A DNA stretch of 64,000 bases from NCBI RefSeq assembly GCF_001422735.1, contig NZ_LMLZ01000012.1:280920-344919 (forward strand). Direction: 5' to 3'. Below the pieces are notes generated by a model. It did not search any database, was not told the origin of the DNA, and was given only the letters and a program-made list of their open reading frames with translations. The DNA comes from Acidovorax sp. Leaf78 (GTDB lineage Bacteria > Pseudomonadota > Gammaproteobacteria > Burkholderiales > Burkholderiaceae_C). Position numbers and translations under genes: made by a program. Of the stretch, positions 17,601 to 26,600 are shown one piece after another; position 1 is the stretch's first letter, and the number at the start of each line of letters is the position of its first letter.

Positions 17601-20600
17601 GCCAGCGGCGACCACAACCTGACCGCGCGCCCGGTGGACGCGGCCGGCAATGAAGGCCCTGCCAGCACCGGATGGAACTTCAAGCTCCTGGGGGATGCGC
17701 CTGCGCAGCCGGCGATTACCGGCGTGAATGACAACGCTGGCAGCGTGACCGGCAACATTGCCAAAGGCGCGACCACGGACGACACCACCCCCACGGTCAG
17801 CGGCACGGGCACGGCGGGCACCACCGTCAAGCTGTATGCCGATGGTGTGGAAGTTGGCTCAGCCACCGTGGCACAAGACGGCACCTGGCGGATCGCCAGC
17901 AGCACCCTCACCGGCGACGGCACCAAATTGCTCACCGCCAAGGCCTTCGACGGCGCGGGCCAGTCCAGCAACGAAACCGGCGCGTACGCGATCGTGCTGG
18001 ACACCACGGCCCCGGCCAAGCCCGGCGTGGCCACGGCCAATGACGACCAGGGCGCCGTCCAGGGGCCGGTGGCCAGCGGCGGTACCATCGACGACGCCAC
18101 CCCCACGCTCAGCGGCGCGGGCACGCCCGGCGACACCATCAAGGTCTACGACAACGGCACGCTGCTGGGCAGCGCTGCGGTGCAGGGCAATGGCAGCTGG
18201 AGCTTCACCCCCACGACGCCGCTGGGCAGCGGTGCGCACGCCATCACCACCACGGCGACCGATGCGGCGGGCAACACCCGTACGGCCAGCGACCCGCTGA
18301 ACTTCACGGTGGACACCAGCAACGTCACTGTGTCGGTGGGCAAGGCAGTGGACGATGCCGGCAGCAAGAAGGGCGACCTGGCCAACGGTGCGAGCACCGA
18401 TGACACCACGCCCACGTTGGTGGGCACGGCGGCGGCCGGCGCCACCGTCACCGTCAAGGAAGGCGGGGCCACGCTGGGCACTGCCACGGCAGACGCCAGC
18501 GGCGCCTGGAGCTTCATCCTGCCTTTGCAGACACAGGGACAGCACAACTACACCGTCGAGGCCCGCAATGCGGCCGGCACCACCGGCAGCACCAGCTTCG
18601 CGCTCATCGTCGACACCACGCCCCCGGCAGTACCGTCCATCGGCGGCGCCACGGACGACGTCGGCACCGTGCAGGGGCCCGTCGCCAACGGCGCGAGCAC
18701 CGACGACACCACACCTACGCTGTCGGGCACGGGCGCCACAGCCGGCGACACCATCAAGGTCTATGACAACGGCGCGCTGCTGGGCAGCACCACCGTGCAG
18801 GCCAACGGCAGCTGGAGCTTCACGCCCCTCACGCCGCTGACCGACGGCAGCCACCCGCTGACGGCGACCGCCACCGACTCGCAGGGCAACGAAAGCACGC
18901 CGAGCGTGGCCTACACCCTCAAGGTCGACACCACGGCCCCGGCCACGCCGACGGCCGCACCTGCGGGCTACAAAGACGACATGGGCGCGGTGCAGAGCGC
19001 CAGCAGCACGGCGCAAAGCACCGACGACACGCGCCCCGGCATCCTGGTAGGGCAAAACCTGACGGACACACCCAAGCTGTACGTGGACGGTGTGGCGGTA
19101 GCTGCCGCGTACGACCCGGCCACCGGCACGCTGACCCCGGTGGCGGGCCTCGCCGACGGCGCCCACACCTTCAGCTACACGCTGACCGACGCGGCGGGCA
19201 ACGAGAGCGGCAAGAGCCCGGCGCTCGCCATCACCGTGGACACCGGCGCGCCTGCCACCGGCAGCGAAGGAACCCTTACGCTGCTGGACGACGTGGGCAC
19301 CGTCAAGGGCGAAATCGCCCGCGGCAGTGTGACCGATGACGCACGGCCCACCTTCAAGGGCACCGCCGCCGGTGCCGACGTGGCCAAGGTCAACGTGTAC
19401 GACGGCGCGACGCTGCTGGGCAGCGCCGTGGTGACCAACGGCAGCTGGATCTTCGAGCCCGCCACGCCACTGGCCAGCGGCGACCACAACCTGACGGCGC
19501 GCCCGGTGGACGCAGCCGGCAATGAAGGCCCCGCCAGCGCTGCCTGGACTTTCAAGCTGCTGGGCGACGCACCCGCGGCGCCCGCCATCACCGGCGTCAG
19601 CGACGACGCAGGCAGCGTGACCGGCTCCATCGCCAAAGGCGCCACGACCGACGACACCACGCCCACCGTCAGTGGCACCGGCACGGCCGGCACTACCGTC
19701 AAGCTGTATGCCGACGGCGTGGAGGTCGGCTCCACCACCGTCGCGCAGGACGGCACCTGGCGGGTGACGAGCAGCGCGCTCGTGGGCGACGGCACCAAGC
19801 AACTTACCGCCAAAGCCATCGACGGCGCAGGCCAGGCCAGTCCCGAGACGGGGGCCTATGCGGTCGTTCTGGACACCACGGCACCCGCCAAGCCGGCTAC
19901 GGCTACGGCCAGCGACGACCAGGGCTCAGTGCAGGGCCCGGTGCCCAACGGCGGTACCACCGACGACGCTTACCCGACGCTGAGCGGATCCGGCACGCCG
20001 GGCGACACGGTCAAGGTCTACGACAACAACGGCAACGGCGCCACCTTGCTGGGCACAGCGCTGGTGCAAGGCAACGGCAGCTGGAGCTTCACCCCCACGA
20101 CGCCGCTGGGCAGCGGTGCGCACGTCATCACCACCACGGCGACCGACACGGCGGGCAACACCAGTGCGGCCAGCGACCCGCTCAACATCACGGTGGACAC
20201 CAGCAACGTCAGCGTGTCGGTCGGCAAGGCCACCGACAACGCCGGCAGCAAGCAGGGCGATCTGGCCAACGGTGCGAGCACTGACGACACCACACCGACT
20301 CTGGTGGGGACGGCGGCCGCCAACGCGACGATCACCGTCAAGGAAGGCGCCACCACCGTGGGCACGGCCACGGCCGACGCCAGCGGTGCCTGGAGCTTCA
20401 CGCTGCCTGCGCAGACACAAGGCCTGCACAACTACACCGTCGAGGCGCGCAATGCGGCGGGCACCACCGGCAGCACCAGCTTCGCCCTGACCATCGACAC
20501 CGCCGCTCCGGCCGTGCCGGCCATCGGCGATATCACTGACGACGTCGGCACGGTGCAAGGCCCGGTCGCCAACGGCGCCAGCACCGACGACACCACACCC

Positions 20601-23600
20601 ACGCTGTCGGGCACCGGTGCCACGGCGGGCGACACCATCAAGGTCTTTGACAATGGCGTGCTGCTGGGCAGCACGCAGGTCAGGCCGGGCGGCAGCTGGA
20701 GCTTCACCCCGCAGACACCGCTGACCGACGGCAGCCACCCGCTGACGGTGACCGCCACCGATCCGCAGGGCAACGAAAGCACGCAGAGCGCGGCCTACAC
20801 GGTCCGGGTGGACACGGCGGCTCCGACAACCCCCACGGCAGCACCCGCAGGCTACAAGGACGACGTGGGCGCGGTGCAAAGCGCCAACAGCACGGCTCCC
20901 GCCACCGACGACACCCGCCCGGGCATCCTGGTGGGCCAGAACCTCACCGACACGCCCAAGCTGTACGTGGACGGCGTGCAGGTGGCTGCGGCCTACGACC
21001 CCGTCACGGGCACACTCACCCCCAGCACTGCGCTGGCCGATGGCGCGCACAACATCAGCTACACGCTCACCGACGCAGCCGGCAACGAAAGCGGCAAGAG
21101 CCCGGCGCTGAGCCTGACGGTGGATACCAGTGCACCGACCTCCGGCAGCGAAGGCACATTGACCCTGCTGGACGACGTGGGCGCCGTCAAGGGCGAGATC
21201 ACCCCGGGCAGCATGACCGACGACGCTAAGCCCACCTTCAAGGGCATGAACGCTGGGCCCGACGTGGCCAAGGTCAATATCTACGACGGCGCCACACTGC
21301 TGGGCAGCGCCGTGGTGACCAACCGCAGCTGGAGCTTCGAGCCCGCCACACCGCTGGCCAGCGGAGACCACAACTTCACGGCGCGCCCTGTGGACGCTGC
21401 AGGCAACGAAGGCCCCGCCAGTACCGCGTGGAACTTCAAGCTGCTGGGCGACGCCCCGCGGGAGCCCGCCATCACCGGCGTGAGCGACAACGCTGGCGGT
21501 GTGCAAGGCAATATCGCAAAGGGCGCGGCCACCGACGACACGACGCCCACCGTCAGCGGAACGGGCGCCGCTGGCACCACCGTCAGGCTCTACGCCGACG
21601 GCGTGCAGGTGGGTTCGACCACCGTGGCGCAGGACGGCACCTGGCAGGTGACGAGCAGCGCGTTGACAGGCGACGGCACCAAGCTGCTGACGGCCAAGGC
21701 CTTCGACGGCGCAGGCCAGTCGAGCACCGAAACCGGTGCCTATGCGATCGTGCTGGACACCACCGCACCGGCCAAGCCAGGCGTGGCCACGGCCAATGAC
21801 GACCAGGGCGCGGTCCAGGGCCCGGTGTCCAACGGCGGCACGACCGACGACTCCACACCCACCCTGAGCGGCTCCGGCACGCCGGGCGACACGGTCAAGG
21901 TCTTTGACAACGGCGTCCTGCTGGGCAGTGCATCGGTGCAGGCCAACGGCAGCTGGAGTTTCACGCCCACCGCGCAGCTGGCCAGCGGCGCGCACGCCAT
22001 CACCACCAACACCACCGATGCGGCCGGCAACACCAGTGCAACCAGCGATCCGCTGAACTTCACGGTGGACACGAGCAATGTGAACGTCTCCGTCGGCAAA
22101 GCGATGGACAACGCTGGCCCCAAGCAGGGCGACCTGGCCAACGGCGCCAGTACCGACGACACCACGCCCACACTGGTCGGCACGGCAGCGGCCGGCGCCA
22201 CCATCACCGTCAAGGAAGGAGCCACCACGCTGGGCACGGCCACAGCCGACGCCAGCGGTGCCTGGAGCTTCCTGCTGCCGACGCAGGTGCAAGGCCTGCA
22301 CAACTACACGGTGGAGGCCCGCAACGCCGCGGGCACCACGGGCAGTACCAGCTTCGCCCTGACCATCGACACGACGCCTCCCGCAGTGCCGACCATCGGC
22401 GGCGTGTCTGACGACGTGGGCACCGTGCAGGGCCCGGTGGCCAGCGGCGCGGCCACGGACGACACGACGCCCACGCTCACCGGCTCAGGCGCCACCGCGG
22501 GCGACACCATCAAGGTCTACGACAACGGCGCGCTGCTGGGCAGCACGACGGTGCAGTCCAACGGCAGCTGGAGCTTCACGCCCACGGCACCCCTCACGGA
22601 AGGCAGTCACCCGCTGACAGTGACCGCCAGCGATCCGCAGGGCAACGAAAGCACGCCGAGCGCGGCCTACACGGTCAGGGTCGACACCACGGCCCCGTCC
22701 GCACCGGTCGCACCTGCGGCCTACAAGGACGACGTGGGCGCGCTGCAGAGCGCGAACAGCACTGCGCCGACCACCGACGACTCCCGCCCGGGCATCCTGG
22801 TGGGGCAGAACCTCACCGACACGCCCAAGCTGTATGTCGATGGCGTGGCGGTGGCGGCGGCTTACGACCCGGCGACCGGTACCCTCACACCCGCCACTGC
22901 GCTCGCCGAAGGCCCGCACAGCATCAGCTACACGCTGACCGACGCGGCCGGCAATGAAAGCAGCAAGAGCCCGGCGTTCAGCCTTACCGTGGACACGAGC
23001 GGCCCGGCGGCCGGCGGCGAAGGCACGCTGACCCTGCTGGATGACGTAGGCTCGGTCAAGGGCGAGATCGCCCGTGGCGGCATGACCGACGACGCACGCC
23101 CCACGTTCAAGGGGACCGGCGTAGGCGCCGACGTAGCCAAGGTCAACGTCTACGATGGCTCCACGCTGCTGGGCAGCGCCGTCGTGACGAACGGCGCCTG
23201 GAGCTTCGAGCCTGCCACCCCGCTGGCCAGCGGTGACCACAACCTCACCGCGCGTCCGGTGGACGCCGCGGGCAACGAAGGACCCTCCAGCGCTGGCTGG
23301 AACTTCAAGCTGCTGGGCGATGCCCCCGCACAGCCGGCCATTACCGGCGTGAGCGACAACGCAGGCAGCGTGACGGGGACCATCGCCAAGGGCGATACAA
23401 CGGACGACACCACACCCACCGTCAGCGGCACCGGCACGGCAGGCACCACCATCAAGCTCTACGCCGACGGTGTGGAAGTCGGCTCCACTACCGTGGCCCC
23501 GAACGGCACCTGGAGCGTGACGAGCAATGCCCTGACTGGCGACGGCACCAAGCTGCTGACGGCCAAGGCCATCGACGGCGCGGGCCAGTCCAGTGCCGAG

Positions 23601-26600
23601 ACGGGTGCCTATGCCATCGTGCTGGACACCACTGGTCCGGCCAAGCCGAGCGCGCCCACGGCCACGGACGACCAGGGCGCCGTGCAAGGCACCGTGGCCA
23701 ACGGCAGCACGACCGACGACGCCACCCCGACCTTCAGCGGCTCGGGCACGCCGGGAGATACCGTCAAGGTCTACAACAATGGCACACTGCTGGGCAGCGC
23801 AGTCGTACAAACCAATGGCAGCTGGAGTTTCACGCCCACGGCGCAACTGGCCAGCGGTGCGCACGCCATCACCACAACGGCCACGGACGCGGCCGGCAAC
23901 ACCAGCGTCACAAGCGACCCGCTGAATTTCACGGTGGATACGAGCAACGTGACCGTCTCGGTGGCCAAGGCCACCGACAACGCGGGCAGCAAGCAGGGCG
24001 ACCTGGCCAACGGCGCAAGCACCGACGACACCACGCCCACGCTGGTCGGTACGGCAGCGGCCAACGCGACGATCACCGTCAAGGAAGGCGCCACCACGGT
24101 GGGCACGGCCACGGCCGACGCCAGCGGTGCGTGGAGCTTCATCCTGCCGGCGCAGGCGCAAGGCCAGCACAACTACACCGTGGAGGCCCGCAACGCGGCG
24201 GGCACCACGGGCAGCACCACCTTCAGCCTGACGATCGACACCACGGCACCTGCGGTACCGTCCATCGCCAATGTCACGGACGACGTGGGCACGGTACAGG
24301 GCCCGGTGGCCAACGGCGCGAGCACCGACGACACCACGCCCACGCTGTCGGGCACGGGCGGGACGGCCGGCGACACCATCAAGGTCTACGACAACGGCGC
24401 TCTGCTGGGCGCCACCACCGTGCAGGCCAACGGCAGCTGGAGCTTCACGCCCACCGCGCCTCTGACCGAAGGCAGCCATCCGCTGACCGTGACGGCCACC
24501 GACCCTCAGGGCAACGAGAGCACGCCGAGCGCGGCCTACACCGTCAAGGTCGACACGACGGCACCGAGCACCCCGGCGGCACCACCCGCAGGCTACAAGG
24601 ATGATGTGGGTGCGGTGCAGGGCGCCAACAGCACGGCACCGACTACGGACGACACCCGCCCGGGCATCCTGGTGGGGCAGAACCTCAGCGACACGCCCAA
24701 GCTGTACGTCGATGGCGTGGCGGTGGCCGCCGCCTACGACCCGGCCACCGGCACACTCACGCCCACGGCGGCACTGCCCGACGGCGCTCACACGTTCAGC
24801 TACACGCTGACCGATGCGGCAGGCAACGAAAGCAGCAAGAGCCCGGCATTGAACATCACCGTGGATACCGGTGCGCCTCCGGCTGGAGCAGCACCCACAA
24901 GCTACGACGACAATTCCGCGCCGGTCACCAATGCCAACAGCACGGCACCGGCCACCAACGACACCACGCCCGGCATCAATGTCGGCACAGGCCTGACCAA
25001 CCCCAAGCTGTATGTCAACGGCACGGCTGTGGCTGCGACCTACAACGCGGCGACGGGCACACTCACGCCGAACGTTCCGCTGGCTGACGGAACCTACAAC
25101 CTGACCTTTACGTCCGCCAACAGCGCGGGCACGGACAGTGCCCAGAGCGGCCCCTTGGTGCTCAAGGTGGACACCACGCCACCGGCGGCGCCCACGATTG
25201 CCTTGGACCAGGACACTGCAGGCACTCAGACGGGTTCGTCGAGCGACGCCTACACCAGGAACGGAAGCTACACAGCAGGCGGCGTGGAGCAAGGCGCGGT
25301 CGTCCAGTACAGCCAGGACGGTACCAACTGGAGCGCGAGCAAACCCACCGCGGTGGAGGGGGCCAACACGATCAGTGTTCGCCAGATCGATGCAGCGGGC
25401 AATGTGAGCGGCAGCAACTCCGTGTCCTTCACTCTGGACACGAGCACCGCTGCGCCCAGCCAGACAACGGCGCAGAACGTCTTCGTTGGTACCGCGCCGT
25501 CCTTTGTGCTGACTGGGCAGCAGGTCAACACCACCACGGCGGGCGATCAGTCCGGTCCTGTCACGGTGAAGACCAGCAACGGCGGCTATTTCACAGCCTG
25601 GTACGACAACGCACTGAACGACCCTGCAGGCGCGGTGCACGGGCAGTACTACACCGCCAATGGCATCAAGATCGGCAATGAGCTGACTTTTGGTGGCGGC
25701 AACTGGCAGGTCAACGGCAACGGCTATGCCAACATGCCGATGCTGAGCGCCGTGGCGCTGGACAATGGCAAGGTGGTGCTGTCATGGCAGACCGAGGACT
25801 CCAACGGCGGTGTGGGCGGAGGCGGCTCCAACGCCACCAGCGAAGTGGCCTATGCAACGGCCACCCTGACAGGCAGCACGGCTTCGGCAGGTGCGCCCAC
25901 GTTGGCGAACACGACACTGGCTGGAAACCAGTCCGGCCCGGCCATGGTGGCTACCAAGGATGGCGGATTCTTCATGGCCTGGTACAACGCGGACGACACG
26001 GACCCCCAAGGCGTGGTGCGCGGACAGTTCTTCGATGCCAATGGGAACAAGACCGGTGGGGAGCTCCAACTGGGTAGCTGGCAGGTCAATGGCGACTCCT
26101 GGGCTGTGGGTCAGCCACCGCTGAGCGCCGTGACACTCAGCAATGGCGGCATCGCAGTGGCATGGACGGCTGAAGGCGGCCCGGCAGGCCCCAACACGGC
26201 GTCTACCGAAGTAGCTCAGGTCGTGGTGTCCAGCACGGGCACGGTGGGCCCGCAATCCGTGGCCAACACCACGACGGCAGGCAACCAGGGCGCGCCGGTG
26301 ATGGTGGCGACCAGCGATGGCGGTTACTTCATCGCCTGGTTCAACGACGACAGCAGCGTCAAAGGCGGCCAAGGCCAGATCAGCGGCCAGTACTTCAATG
26401 CCAGCGGCAGCAAGGTCGGTGGTGAGGTGGCCCTGGGCACCTGGGTGGTCAATGAAAACACCCAGGTCGACATGCCTTTCCTGACGGCCACCGCGCTCCA
26501 GGGTGGCAAGGTCGCCGTGGGCTGGCAAACCGAAGACAGCACCAACAACACCGGCCCCACGGACACCAACGAGGCAGCGATGGTGGTGGTGAGCAACAAC

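Noticed and set aside
22485-25640. Minus-strand open frame of about 1051 residues inside the adhesin gene, and similar ones at 19926-22301 and 17859-19802
   Set aside because: These are shadows: high GC and repetitive plus-strand coding leave reverse frames free of stops. The translations are low-complexity (Gly, Arg, Ala, Val) with no known domain.
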